Shown here piece by piece: positions 33,364 through 43,793 of a DNA stretch of 64,000 nt. Position 1 is the first letter of the stretch. Each line of letters starts with the position of its first letter. The notes beneath the pieces are model-generated. The model was not told the DNA's origin and made no database searches. It saw only the letters and a list, made by a program, of their open reading frames with translations. Position numbers and translations under genes: made by a program. Source of the DNA: Naegleria lovaniensis (taxonomy: Eukaryota > Heterolobosea > Eutetramitea > Acrasida > Naegleriidae); contig NW_025407871.1 of assembly GCF_003324165.1 (NCBI RefSeq), positions 1 through 64,000 of the forward strand, read 5' to 3'.

Positions 33364-34646
33364 ATGAAAGCAACACGCCTCTCGCACGAAGATCGAAGAA
33401 AGAAATCAAACAACTCGTTATTTCAAGAGAAGGTGAGTGGAGTGATGATCATCAACAAATTTTCTGATCATTGTCTTTCCGATAGTTCAAAGAAAAAATT
33501 AGCATTGTAAATAAGGACGGTACCACAACAAAGGTTACGACAGGAGAAATTGAAAAGAGTCACTCGTCAAAACAACCCACTTCAACAGCATCAACCTCCT
33601 CAAATTCTTCTTCCAGAGTGTCAAGCTCAAAAACTTCTTTCACGGAAAAGTTGGAGAACATTTCATCTCCTTTTAAACCACTGTACAAAATTCCAAACTC
33701 TCCTCCATTTCAACCACCAAAAATTGCAAAAGGATCAGTGCAAGAGACACACGTTCTTGTATTAAGTCACTCTCATCACGATGACGTTTCAATACCACCA
33801 TCCACAGGAGAAATTTCTGACTTCAGTTTCGATCAAGAAAATAGAACAGATACACCATCGTCGTACTACTCCTCAAGAGAGAGCACAGCCTCATCCAGCA
33901 GAAGAAAGAAAAAACCAATTATAACAGCAAAACAGTTTCAAGCAATGATTGGAGAGATGAAGAAACAAAATATTGTTTCAAATAACGGTGAGGAGTCCTC
34001 AAATGCAAAATGTAAACCACCTCAGCCACTTCTAAAATTAATCTCAATTGAAGACAACATATGTGATGTCTCAGAGATTAGTAACCCTGCTTCTTCACAT
34101 CCTTCTTTGAGAAACAATTCCTATTCTGCAATACATGGTATTTCCAAGAAGAAAGACGAGGAGGAATTTGAGTGGGGTTTGTCTAAAGAGTCCGAACAAA
34201 CAGAAGACTGTTCAATTAAGCAAAAAAAAGAACCTTCATACAAACCCTATAGCATCGAAGACTACAACAAAATCAACAAGCAAGGATATGTCAAACTCGG
34301 TGGGCTAGGAGCAGATTTACATAATGAAAAATTAATAGAAAAAAAAGAAAAAATCAACAAGATCAGAGAGTATGCTAAAGAAATTGCACAAATCAACAAT
34401 AGCAAAATTTCAAAACAGAAAGGCGAAAGTAAACCTTTATCCAAATCTAAAACACCTGAAGAGCCGTCTGCAAGAGAAAAAGCAAAGGAGTTTGCTGCAA
34501 AAATTCCAAAGCCAAAGTCCAAGCGCCAATCTCACCGAGCAGACAAGGAGAACGACGAACCTCAACCACTTTCAGAGCTCGAAATGCTGGAACTTCAACA
34601 TGAAAAAGACAGAGAATGGTTGAAAAAAGAGTTTGCTATTCGATAA
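33364..34646 (+). CDS. JHY-like cilia-associated protein (tentative)
   Basis: Exons 33364-33432 and 33486-34646, with a GTGAGT...GATAG intron of 53 nt, give 409 residues. The only feature I recognise is a block at about two thirds: YKPYSIEDYNKIN, then YVKLGGLGADL, then a Lys-rich helix EYAKEIAQINNSK. A similar Y-x-P-Y-T-L-x-D-Y-K...LGGLGP block is found in JHY/C11orf63, needed for motile cilia in mice, and in related ciliary proteins. The rest is Ser/Lys/Glu-rich and probably disordered. The assignment rests on one motif. Confidence 0.5.
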
Positions 34647-34737
34647 ATATTTATCAACATGATACCCTTTAGCTTAAGTAAGTACCCTTTGCTCGTTTGG
34701 CCAATCTGTTATGCGAGCTTGAAAAATTCCATTTTTC

Positions 34738-34878
34738 TACTGAGTGGCTTGGTAATTAATTTCAACAAAACAACACTAGTATCGCAATAGTGCTTCCACG
34801 GTAGGAGTGCAAGGTAAATAGATAACTCATTACCTTGCACTCCCATCGTTTTTGTTGAAATTACCAAGCCGCTCAGTA
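34738..34878. repeat. Nested imperfect inverted repeat (long hairpin) between convergent genes
   Basis: The inner stem is 14 perfect pairs, 34804-34817 against 34830-34843 (GGAGTGCAAGGTAA), with a 12-base loop. The outer stem pairs 34738-34771 (TACTGAGTGGCTTGGTAATT...) with 34848-34878, with one mismatch and an extra AATT on the left; about 32 bases bulge on the left between the stems. It lies in the 270 bases between two convergent genes, so it could act as a transcript-end structure or be a MITE remnant. Confidence 0.75.
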
Positions 34879-34916
34879 AATTCTTATCAAAATCTCAGCA
34901 GAGTGTTGCTTTGTAT

Positions 34917-36695
34917 CTATTTGTTTGAGGGGAAGCTAAGGGGGTTGTAATATAAATAATCCGGAACCACTTCTTTTAACAACCCTTTCTGATTCAGTAC
35001 CCTACATGTTTCTATAGCTGCATAACGTTTTGCATCTTTTTTAGAAGAGGCTATTCCTTCTACAACAAAATTATGAGATTCCATCTTAATTATACATTTA
35101 AATATCATTGCGTGAGGTGGGCCCTCAGAAATCTCGATGTAAGAAGGCTTTTGGAAATACACTTTGGTAAAAAAGTATTCTAAAATTTGAACTCCTCGTG
35201 ATATATCAAAATCTGCATATCGATCATTCGTTATACCCTTCACTTGATAGACCTCCATTTGGGGCAATTGTTGATTAAGAGAAGCTGGAGTTTGTAATTT
35301 CAAACTCTTTTCTCTTAGCTCCAAAGCGGCAGCGTTTTTCATATTTTTTAAATGCTTTTTTCCAGAAAGATGGTCTTTGAGGGCATCGAGACTATTGCAA
35401 AACGTTTCACATACAGCGCAAAAAAAGCCTTCTTCGCTTCCTTCGTCTTTTTTGATCAATTTTCCTGAGTTTATCATTTCCGTTATTGTTTCTAAACTTG
35501 AGTCAGTATCGTTGCTTGTAGTATGCTCATGATCCCGAGTAGTTCTTTGCTGAGGATCCATGTTACTTTGAGCGCTTTCTGTATGAAATAATTTAGATTT
35601 TAGATCGTATCTCTCTTGGTTTTTCTTGTGCTGCTTTCCGCCCAAGTGATTCATCAATACATCCGGGCCATTACATTCAACATCACAAATTTTACATTTA
35701 AACCAGTCACCGGTTTGACGTTTGTGAAACTCTATAATATCTTTTAAATCGCTTAGAGAAGAAAAAGCTGTTGGTGTTGACGCTGAACTGGAGGGCTTTT
35801 CTTCATTCACATTTGGTGGTGAAATATGTCCTGAAATCAAATGCTGATTTTTCAGCTTTTTCAAATGCGTTTTTCCTTGCAAATGTTCATTCAATTTTTG
35901 TTGGCTGTTACATTCAACGTCACAAATTGGACAATACCACTTGCTTCTCATTGATTCCATGTTGTTCATATAAGGTCTTGAACCTAAATTCACACCAGTA
36001 TCAAAATTTTTACAAAGATGATCTATTTCTTGATCTTGGGAATATTGTGGATGGTAAGTTGTTGGTATAACTGAAGGATTGAAAGAGTTTGGAATATGTC
36101 CATAATAAGGTTGTTGTGGAGCATATTGATAATGATGATGAGGAGGATAGAATGGCTGATGATTTGAATACATTCTACTGTCGTACGATGGAAGTAAGTG
36201 TTGAGGAGATGGTGACCTCAACTCGCTACTACTTTTAGAACTGCCACTTATATTGCTCTGTGTACTTTCCGAACGATGTGAACCCAAATTGGATTCAGAA
36301 TACACAACTGACGGAGAAGTTCTAACTGTTGTTATGCTTGGCGTTGAAGAAGAGGATTGATGAACAGCCTCACGAACACCCGTTGAATAATTGGAGTGTT
36401 GATGATATGGTGGAGATGTCAAAGAAGATGGTGGTTCATGGACATACTCACGCTGTGGATAACTATTTTGCATCGCCATAGCATGTTGAGGAATATATTG
36501 TTTGGACTGTTGCGTTTGAGCAGAAGAATTCAAAACCTTGTTGGTAGGAACATTTGGAGGTGATGTTGTTGTTGTTGTTTTGGACAATGATGAGGACGAC
36601 ACATTACTCGCTTGCTCGGAATGACTGATTATGTGTTGCTTGTACTCAAAAATGTCCGCAAACGTTTGGTTACATTTTTTACATAAGAACACCAT
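34917..36695 (-). CDS. Multi zinc-finger protein with C-terminal dsRNA-binding domain
   Basis: Single exon, 592 residues. An N-terminal classical C2H2 finger (FLCKKCNQTFADIFEYKQHI) is followed by a Ser/Thr/Pro/Tyr-rich region. Three matrin/U1-type fingers follow (WYCPICDVECNSQQKLNEHL, WFKCKICDVECNGPDVLMNH, GFFCAVCETFCNSLDALKDH, each with H-x5-H). The last 110 residues fit a double-stranded RNA-binding domain: PSYIEISEGPPHAMIFKCII, then VVEGIASSKKDAKRYAAIE. U1-type fingers often bind dsRNA (JAZ, ZFR), so the protein is probably an RNA-binding nuclear factor. It lacks the DZF domain of ZFR. Confidence 0.8.
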   Translation of the reverse strand: MVFLCKKCNQTFADIFEYKQHIISHSEQASNVSSSSLSKTTTTTSPPNVPTNKVLNSSAQTQQSKQYIPQHAMAMQNSYPQREYVHEPPSSLTSPPYHQHSNYSTGVREAVHQSSSSTPSITTVRTSPSVVYSESNLGSHRSESTQSNISGSSKSSSELRSPSPQHLLPSYDSRMYSNHQPFYPPHHHYQYAPQQPYYGHIPNSFNPSVIPTTYHPQYSQDQEIDHLCKNFDTGVNLGSRPYMNNMESMRSKWYCPICDVECNSQQKLNEHLQGKTHLKKLKNQHLISGHISPPNVNEEKPSSSASTPTAFSSLSDLKDIIEFHKRQTGDWFKCKICDVECNGPDVLMNHLGGKQHKKNQERYDLKSKLFHTESAQSNMDPQQRTTRDHEHTTSNDTDSSLETITEMINSGKLIKKDEGSEEGFFCAVCETFCNSLDALKDHLSGKKHLKNMKNAAALELREKSLKLQTPASLNQQLPQMEVYQVKGITNDRYADFDISRGVQILEYFFTKVYFQKPSYIEISEGPPHAMIFKCIIKMESHNFVVEGIASSKKDAKRYAAIETCRVLNQKGLLKEVVPDYLYYNPLSFPSNK

Positions 36696-37097
36696 GATGA
36701 TATGGTGTTAGGAGTGTTGTTGTTTTTCGAGATTGATTCTGAGAACTCCCAAGCGTGTTTTTGTTTATCGCAACAAGAACAGGTTGGGAATTCTGGTGTA
36801 TTTTTTGTTTGTGATTGAAGGTGTGCCATCAAAGGGATTGTGCATTCGTCATCTGCCAGCAGGTTACAGAAGACCAGAATTCAAAACCATTGTTCGTTGT
36901 TCAAAGGCACATACATCACAAGGGAACAATGTTAATAATATAATCATCACACATTTGTCAAATTCCTTGATATCGAAATGTGTTAATAACCTTGTTGGTA
37001 TTGTAAACTATAGTTTTGAGTTGACTAAAAAATTATTAAAAAATTCGTTGAAAAAAAATACGCCACAACTCCATCACACATTTTCTGATACATCAAA
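36696..37097. other. Intergenic between divergent zinc-finger and RPS13 genes
   Basis: About 400 bases holding both promoters. A 147-residue plus-strand frame from 36733 overlaps the RPS13 start in another frame and has no family likeness, so I do not call it. No repeat or motif is recognised. Confidence 0.4.
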
Positions 37098-37553
37098 ATG
37101 GGTAGAATGCACGGTGCCGGTCACGGCAAGTCTCAATCTGTTATTCCATACAGAAGATCACCACCATCCTGGTTGAAGGTTACCCCTGATGAAGTCGAGG
37201 ATAAGATTGTTAAACTCGCCAGAAAGGGTTATACTCCATCACAAATTGGTGCTATTTTGAGAGATAGCGACGGTATTGGTAGAGTAAAGTCTGTTACCGG
37301 AAAGAAGATTTTGAGAATGCTCAAGTCTAATGGTCTTGCTCCAGAAATTCCAGAAGACTTGTACCAATTGATTAAGAAGGCTGTCGGTATCAGAAAGCAC
37401 TTGGAAAAGACCAGAAAGGATAAGAAGGCCAAGTACCAATTGATTCTCTGTGAATCCAAGATCCACCGTCTTTCTAGATACTACAAGAGTACAAAGGTTT
37501 TGGCTCCAAACTGGAAGTATGAATCCGCAACTGCTGATGCTTTGGTTGCTTAA
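37098..37553 (+). CDS. RPS13: Ribosomal protein uS15 (RPS13)
   Basis: Single exon, 151 residues, the exact family length. It starts [20 protein letters not shown] and contains [18 protein letters not shown] and [20 protein letters not shown], all diagnostic of eukaryotic uS15 in the small ribosomal subunit. Its codons are richer in AAG, GGT and CTC than those of neighbouring genes, as expected for a highly expressed gene. It is convergent with the ENGASE gene, with only 28 bases between stops. Confidence 0.98.
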   Translation: MGRMHGAGHGKSQSVIPYRRSPPSWLKVTPDEVEDKIVKLARKGYTPSQIGAILRDSDGIGRVKSVTGKKILRMLKSNGLAPEIPEDLYQLIKKAVGIRKHLEKTRKDKKAKYQLILCESKIHRLSRYYKSTKVLAPNWKYESATADALVA

Positions 37554-37581
37554 ATAATTTTACACATAAACACAAAAAACT

Positions 37582-40500
37582 TTATTCAATCCGAAATATT
37601 TCGATATTGTCTTTGCGGCTGCAGCTCTGAATTCGATGTGTTGCTTTTTGCGTGGTTGCAACAAATTGCTTGTTCTTAAAGATGACAAACTGGGCATGTT
37701 TGCTTTCATCATGATTCCATGAAACGGTTGCCTCAAACGGAGTTTGTTGGTTGCCAAGTACCGAGTCCCAATGCATGCTTGTGGTTAAGGCATGGTCTAC
37801 TTTGTTGAGGGAGTCTAAGGACGTACAACATTCTGTAAGCTCACTATGAGAACTGTTAATCTCCAATAATCCAAGCATCAATTCATAGAGAGGGTCTTGT
37901 TCCCTATCTACCATAAAGCACTCAATGTCAATGGCAGCAATTTCACTGAGTGTTGGGAAGTGTAATTTAAAATCAGCAATCCTCCACATGTTCGAACAGG
38001 TGGTCTGCTTAGATGGTTGTACTATCTTTTCATCACAACCCAGCTGTGTTGGTTGCAACGCTGAGAAAATGTATTCGTGGTCACAACCAGCATTTTTCAA
38101 TATCAATTTGAAACTATTGGATTCACATATTGACTTGTAGCCAACTCTCAGGTGTAACACTTCATTCTCTTCAATAATTATGCTTGTTTTAAATAGCTTG
38201 AATCGAGTCAATTGTTCCTGCCTTGATTGAGCATTAAACTTTCCTTCAAATTTCAAGCATGATCCTCCAACAAGTGCATCTTCATAATTCACAAAAAATC
38301 TCAATGCATGAGGCTGTCCACAATCCAAATATTTAACATTTCTAAAAGTTGGCAGTAATTCTTGATGAGACATGTTATTCCAAGCATGATCACTCACTTT
38401 CTCTCCATGAATGAAATAATGTTTTCCCACTCCAGTACTGAATCGAGTTTTCAAATGTTGTTTCTTGGTGGATGACGAGAGTACAACATTTTGTCGAGAT
38501 GATACAGGATTGTGTTGAACACTTTTAAAGTTGTTCCATGAAGGAATAATTCTCTCCTCAATATAATTTCTGACAAATGGTGTGGAGTGAGAGATATCTT
38601 GCTGTTCAGTTACGAACTCCAAACAAGTCAATGAACATTGAGCAACACGAGAACCAAAATTTCCACTCCAACACTCGACGTCCTTTCCTCCATGTTCCCA
38701 ATAAATATATCTAATGTTTTCTTTCGAATATTCCATAAAACAATGGTCCATGCATTTCCATTTTTCATCACAAATAATTTCACCTGAATGGAAACATTGA
38801 ATCACATGATCATGTTCATCTCTTAATTCCACTTTGAGATAGAATAAATCATTACATTTTGGAGGTGTTCCTCGATACCAACATGATGCTCTAATGACAA
38901 GAGATAAATGATGATCAGTGTGGAGATGAGTTTTCAAATCCACAAGTTGACTCATTCGACACCATTGGTGAGATGAAATAAATGATTTTGAATCATTGAA
39001 TTCATGGTTGGAAGATAAACTCCATTGATATCCATCCAATGATGAGCTAGTATTCTGACCATTTTTTTCATCACACAGATCCTTAATGATGGTCCATCCT
39101 TCAAAATTTGAATGACCATTTCCATTCACTAACAATTCCTTTACCCTTTTCACATCATTTCCATGGTAATAATTGGACCAAAATAAGTCTTCTCTCTCTT
39201 CGTATTGTCTTCTCAACATATTTTGATCATTAATTTGAGATTTGAGATCTTCCGAAGAGATGGATGATAAACTTTCATAGACAAATCCAGGAGCAAAGAG
39301 AGCGACAGAGGTTTTTGCCTTGTTAATTTCTGCAAGAGCCAATGAAGTATTGAACTGACCACCTCCGTATTGACCTCTTCCAAATATATCAACTCCTGTG
39401 TAAATATCAAAGGATGTTTTGGTAGATGCTCTATTGGTTCTCAATAGCTCTTTGTCAGTATCTTCTTTGCATGTTTCACTGCTAGTAGTATCAATATTCG
39501 AAAAGAAATCTTGAGGATGGTAAGAATGGCACAAAGAAACACTTTTTGAAAGCATTTCTGGCTTCCAACAATAATTTAAGAAAATTCCATCACAACTGTT
39601 AAAGAATTCAATATTGGTCTCGTTGAGCTCATTTTGCCATTTCAATTCTCCAGTTGTGGAGAGCACCGAGTCATACCAAATGACCAATGAATCGCTTCCT
39701 ATTCTTCTATGACATTCGTTTGTTAAATATTTCAATAATTGCATCATCCTTTCGCATGCATCTCTACCTTTCCGAAGTGGAGATTCAACGTTGAGAAACC
39801 AACCGTCAAATCCATAATAGAGAGCCAAATCCACCAATTTATCTGCCAATTCATAGGATATAGAGGATTCCGGTGTGGTAGTACTATTGAAAGGTTCATT
39901 CAAACCACTATTACTACTACTATTACTACTACTATTACTACTACTATTACTACCACTAGAATAAAGTAATTGTTCAATTTCAGGAATACCTTCATCCCAT
40001 TCTACAATAAAATTTCCAAGAACTTGAACACCATTTCGATGAGCTGCTTCACACCAACCACAAGGTGGAATGGTAATTCGATGATGACTAAAATAAATAA
40101 ATATATCCACATATTGCCAATATGTAAAATTATAAGTGAGAAATGAATTTCCACCTTGAATGTATTTATCTTCTAAATATCCTCCTTTCATATCGTGACA
40201 TAGAATGACCTTAGATTTTGGAGAGTTTTTTCTTTTTTGCAATTTCACTCGACAAACATTCATTGGATCATTTCCAATTTTGAAATGTTTCAATTGTTCC
40301 ATAGAGTAGATGGGTTGTGAAATAATGTTGTGAGGTTTGTTGCAATGTATCAAAGGAGGATAGTCATAGTTGAAATTCAGTTTCTTATTTTCTGAAAGAG
40401 TAGAAGTCTTTTGATTTGAAATTTCAAAAAATAAATCCTTGATCATTCCTTTCACACAATCACATTTGTCCAATTTTGGAGGAATCACTATTGGAGAGTA

Positions 40501-40962
40501 CTCTGTAACAATATCATTAAGGTTCAATGGATATGGATATTGATATGAAACCTCAAAGATCATTTCATTGTATTTCCACATGTTGATTTTAATTGATTCT
40601 TGTTCAATAATCAATTTCAAATGACACCAACAAAAGGTCTCTAATTCAAATCCTTTCACATGTATCGAGATCGGTTCTAATAATTGATTTGAAAATAATT
40701 TCACAATCAATGAGAGATTTCTAAATTTTGATAAGCCAATTAAAACTGATTTTCCTTTTTGTAGAATATTTAATTGATCTGTAGCGTTACATTCCTGTTC
40801 AAGTAAAAAGATGGAAAAAGAGCAAGAAATTGAAGAAACAGACAATGTTTCTGAAATGTTATTTTCCGAGTCTTGAAGTGAGAACAATGGTGGTGGCAAG
40901 AGTGTGAGTGCTTGGTGATGATCGGGAGAACCTATCAAGCAACAAGCTGGCAATAAATTCAT
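37582..40962 (-). CDS. ENGASE: Endo-beta-N-acetylglucosaminidase (GH85, ENGASE-like)
   Basis: Single exon, 1126 residues from ATG 40962. The GH85 core is clear: HDMKGGYLEDKYIQGG, YWQYVDIFIYFSHHRITIPP, WCEAAHRNGVQVLGNFIVEW, then YYGFDGWFLNVESPL with the catalytic Asn-x-Glu pair, and VIWYDSVLSTTGELKWQNEL. A GVDIFGRGQYGGGQF block follows, and beta-rich regions fill the C-terminal half. Cytosolic ENGASE cleaves the chitobiose core of free N-glycans released from misfolded glycoproteins. Human ENGASE is about 740 residues; the excess here is an N-terminal extension and a long C-terminal region. A Ser/Asn microsatellite (39905-39957) sits in a loop ahead of the catalytic motif. No signal peptide is obvious. 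Confidence 0.92.
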   Translation of the reverse strand: MNLLPACCLIGSPDHHQALTLLPPPLFSLQDSENNISETLSVSSISCSFSIFLLEQECNATDQLNILQKGKSVLIGLSKFRNLSLIVKLFSNQLLEPISIHVKGFELETFCWCHLKLIIEQESIKINMWKYNEMIFEVSYQYPYPLNLNDIVTEYSPIVIPPKLDKCDCVKGMIKDLFFEISNQKTSTLSENKKLNFNYDYPPLIHCNKPHNIISQPIYSMEQLKHFKIGNDPMNVCRVKLQKRKNSPKSKVILCHDMKGGYLEDKYIQGGNSFLTYNFTYWQYVDIFIYFSHHRITIPPCGWCEAAHRNGVQVLGNFIVEWDEGIPEIEQLLYSSGSNSSSNSSSNSSSNSGLNEPFNSTTTPESSISYELADKLVDLALYYGFDGWFLNVESPLRKGRDACERMMQLLKYLTNECHRRIGSDSLVIWYDSVLSTTGELKWQNELNETNIEFFNSCDGIFLNYCWKPEMLSKSVSLCHSYHPQDFFSNIDTTSSETCKEDTDKELLRTNRASTKTSFDIYTGVDIFGRGQYGGGQFNTSLALAEINKAKTSVALFAPGFVYESLSSISSEDLKSQINDQNMLRRQYEEREDLFWSNYYHGNDVKRVKELLVNGNGHSNFEGWTIIKDLCDEKNGQNTSSSLDGYQWSLSSNHEFNDSKSFISSHQWCRMSQLVDLKTHLHTDHHLSLVIRASCWYRGTPPKCNDLFYLKVELRDEHDHVIQCFHSGEIICDEKWKCMDHCFMEYSKENIRYIYWEHGGKDVECWSGNFGSRVAQCSLTCLEFVTEQQDISHSTPFVRNYIEERIIPSWNNFKSVQHNPVSSRQNVVLSSSTKKQHLKTRFSTGVGKHYFIHGEKVSDHAWNNMSHQELLPTFRNVKYLDCGQPHALRFFVNYEDALVGGSCLKFEGKFNAQSRQEQLTRFKLFKTSIIIEENEVLHLRVGYKSICESNSFKLILKNAGCDHEYIFSALQPTQLGCDEKIVQPSKQTTCSNMWRIADFKLHFPTLSEIAAIDIECFMVDREQDPLYELMLGLLEINSSHSELTECCTSLDSLNKVDHALTTSMHWDSVLGNQQTPFEATVSWNHDESKHAQFVIFKNKQFVATTQKATHRIQSCSRKDNIEIFRIE

Positions 40963-41063
40963 TTTTATGATTTTTAAAATAAGCGTTCTTTGCTCACACT
41001 CAAACACGCGCTTTCGAAACTACAAAAAAATTTAAATTATTGATCAATTAAACAACTCAAGAG

Positions 41064-41555
41064 ATGGACCCGAACGTACCTTCTTCAGCATTTCCATCCG
41101 TTACAGCCTCAACTGAAGTCAATAAATTGAAGGAGGCATTCCGATTATTCGAAAGCGAAGGTGTTGTAGAAGTAGAGGATTTTGGAGTTATTCTGCGACA
41201 TTTAGGGCTCAACCCAACTCAAAAACAATTAGCAGCACTAAAAACCGAAATGGCAGAACCCTTTGTCACTTTTGAAAAGTTTGAAGCTGTCATGAGCAAA
41301 ATCATTCTAACCTCAACCTATGATGGAGTGGCTATGGTGGTAGACTCTGAAGATCAACTTCTGAAGGCGTTCGAGACCTTAGATCCAGAAAAAAAGGGAT
41401 ACATCCCTACAGACAAAATGATAAACTGGCTCAAAACACATGGTGAGCCAATGAATGATGAAGAAATTAATGAATTCTTGAGAGTTGCCCAAGCAAAGGA
41501 CGGGCCAATCATTCGTTATGAAGATTATGTCAGTCTTTTGTGCGGAAGCAAGTAA
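41064..41555 (+). CDS. DRC8/EFCAB2-like EF-hand protein
   Basis: Single exon, 163 residues. It has a calmodulin/light-chain-like layout with degenerate EF-hands: KLKEAFRLFESEGVVEVEDF, LGLNPTQKQLAALKTEM, VTFEKFEAVMSKIIL, AFETLDPEKKGYIPTDKMI, HGEPMNDEEINEFL. The order and wording match EFCAB2/DRC8 (FAP200), a subunit of the nexin-dynein regulatory complex in axonemes. The loops lack most calcium ligands. It is divergent from ENGASE, with about 100 bases between starts. An essential myosin light chain is a weaker alternative. Confidence 0.8.
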   Translation: MDPNVPSSAFPSVTASTEVNKLKEAFRLFESEGVVEVEDFGVILRHLGLNPTQKQLAALKTEMAEPFVTFEKFEAVMSKIILTSTYDGVAMVVDSEDQLLKAFETLDPEKKGYIPTDKMINWLKTHGEPMNDEEINEFLRVAQAKDGPIIRYEDYVSLLCGSK

Positions 41556-41620
41556 AATGCTTTTCATGAACTCCGATGCACCATCGTTATCATATTATTA
41601 TTTAATATTTTATAATAGAT

Positions 41621-41971
41621 TTATTGGGTTTCTCTCAAACGTCTGATTGTACTTCTGACAGTGGCAGCAGCAGTTGTGTTCAAAGTCCAAGCACCACCAG
41701 CTTGAGTCTTGTTACACTTCTTACAATTCCAAATACCCACAGCAACTCTCTTGAAACCATATTTACCGCAGAATTGACAGAAGTGCTTTTGCTTCTTGGA
41801 GATTTCGTACTTCTTAGCACGCTTTCTCAAGTTGGCACCATATCTAGTACCGAATTTACCAGTGATACCTGCTTTCTTGGTTCTCTTGGCCTGTTGTTGT
41901 ACAAATGTAATTATTTAATTTTCATAATGAGCTGATGTTAGAATGAGTGAGTGCGAAACGATACGAACCAT
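41621..41971 (-). CDS. RPL37A: Ribosomal protein eL43 (RPL37A)
   Basis: Exon 2 (41890-41621) encodes [20 protein letters not shown], then [20 protein letters not shown], with the zinc ligands CQFCG and CKKC, then [20 protein letters not shown]. The start codon is separate: ATG at 41971-41969 is followed at once by GT, and a 78-nt intron ends in CAACAG before GCC. So exon 1 codes only for Met. The product of 90 residues fits the family (92 in human). An intron immediately after the ATG is common in ribosomal protein genes of some protists. The donor reads GTTCGT, which is weak. Confidence 0.9.
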
Positions 41972-42109
41972 TGTTTTTGACGTATTTTTTTTCAACAAAA
42001 TTTTTTAAAACAACTGGTCAACCGATGATTAGAGTTTACAACGAGCTCTTGTTTCTTCCGGCTATTGAAACATGTCCAGGAAAGTGTACAAAACAATGAT
42101 GTATTGGAT

Positions 42110-43561
42110 TTATTTCTTCTTAAAGAATGAACCAATGCTGGTTTGCTTTGGGCCAGAATGTGGGTTCGCAGACACAACACTCTTATTTGATTTTGAGGTC
42201 GAAGTTGATTCTTTCTTTGTTTTCTGCTTCTTCTTGGATGAATCTTCCTCATCTTGCATTGCATTTTCATCATCGCTTGAGAGTTCCTTCTTTACATTGA
42301 TAGCAGAAGATACCTGTTGCTTCTTTTCCATTTGTTTAATTTCTTCTTCTGTGAGAGGTACTTCAGTCCAAATGTCTGTGCTCACAAGATAACCCTTTTC
42401 ATTCTTGACTTGAACTGTTTGTTTCACTCTCTTTGTTAACTTCTTTTCAGAGGACGAGTCCATAGTAGTGGTTGATTTTGGACTTTGTGAAGTAAACTTG
42501 TCCAACGTATTGGTTTGAGTTTTGGATGGTGTTGTCTTTTTGGATGACTTCTTATTGGAAGAAGAGGGTGATTTCTTGGTGTTCTTCTTCTTCTTCGATT
42601 GAGTATCTTGTTCATCTTCAGACATTTCAGTTTTCATGGGTTCATCGCCATCACTCTCTTCATCAAGAATGAGAGAAGAATTCTTTTTTAAATGAGCATC
42701 CTTCATTTCTTCATCATCATCTTCTGATAATTCATGTTTAGCCTTTTGAGGAGTTGATCGTTTGGTAGACTTTTTAAAAAAGTCAGAAGGTGATTTCTTT
42801 GAAGAAGAGGAGGCTTGTTCTTTCTTTGGTGAGCTTGTGTTCTCATCATTATGTGAACTATTCGTTAGCTCTTTCTTTGGTTGTAGACCTTTCATGGCTG
42901 GTTCTGCAATTTCCAAATTTGCTGATTGATTCTTAACTTTACTTTTCATTTCAATGGTTCCTCCTCCATATTCAAGAATACCACATTCACGATATGGAAA
43001 ATGTGTATTTGAATCTAATCGATACAAGTCTGAAATTGTGGATGGTCTAGTTCTGGAAATTGAATAAATATGAATAGAATTAATCTTTTCAAAACTAGTC
43101 TTCACTTGTTCTAATTGATTCATGGATACAAGTGCAATTTGATAGGGAAGAGAATGATCCTTGGGTTGTCCAGCCAATAAATAAGTGACATGAAGTGAAT
43201 TAGAGTTTGAATCTTCAGAGTAGTATTCATAGAGCATTCTGGTAATGATGGTCATTAAAATTTCGGAAATGATTAAAATTTCAAATCATTTAATTCAACA
43301 ACACACGTGATGAATAATTTACAATTCAATCATAATAATGATCATAATTGTGTGAATAGAGATTATTAAATACTTGATGTTATGACAATTAATGATAACA
43401 TACTGCTTTGCTTGATTTACATCTACAGAACATTTCATGCTCAGCCACTTGTAATCTACGACTCTCATGGTTCGGGTTCCTTCCTCCAACTCGTCTTCCA
43501 AAATTTTGAAATATTTATCTTTGCTGATCGTCATCACACCTGAAGTTGTGCTTTTTGTCAT
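42110..43561 (-). CDS. POLD3: DNA polymerase delta subunit 3 (POLD3/Cdc27-like)
   Basis: Exons 43561-43404 and 43238-42110 give 428 residues. The N-terminal 150 residues are a compact domain like the p50-binding part of POLD3 (VDYKWLSMKCSVDVNQAKQM, HVTYLLAGQPKDHSL, IYSISRTRPSTISDLYRLDS). The rest is Lys/Ser/Glu-rich and disordered. The protein ends QTSIGSFFKKK, a canonical PCNA-interacting PIP box (Q-x-x-I-x-x-F-F) at the same terminal place as in POLD3. It links polymerase delta to PCNA in lagging-strand synthesis. The ORC1/CDC6-like gene starts divergently 230 bases away. Confidence 0.88.
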
Positions 43562-43793
43562 TTTTTGTTCGAGTGTTTGATGTAACGTTTTTGAGAGAAA
43601 TTTTTAGGCGGGCTATTTTTTTTATTCAATCACAAATCCCATTATGTTGTTGTACTGACACAATTATTACTTAAATATAGCCACTTATAAAGCGTGGAGT
43701 TTGTCCTTTCGTTGGATTCCACACTCATTCTTTGTTCGATTGTCAATTTTGTTCAAACTATGGTGTTGGTACACAAAAAAGCCGATTGAAAAA

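Noticed and set aside
36733-37176. 147-residue plus-strand frame ahead of RPS13
   Set aside because: It overlaps the RPS13 start in another frame, has no family likeness or coding-like composition, and is best explained as promoter or leader sequence.
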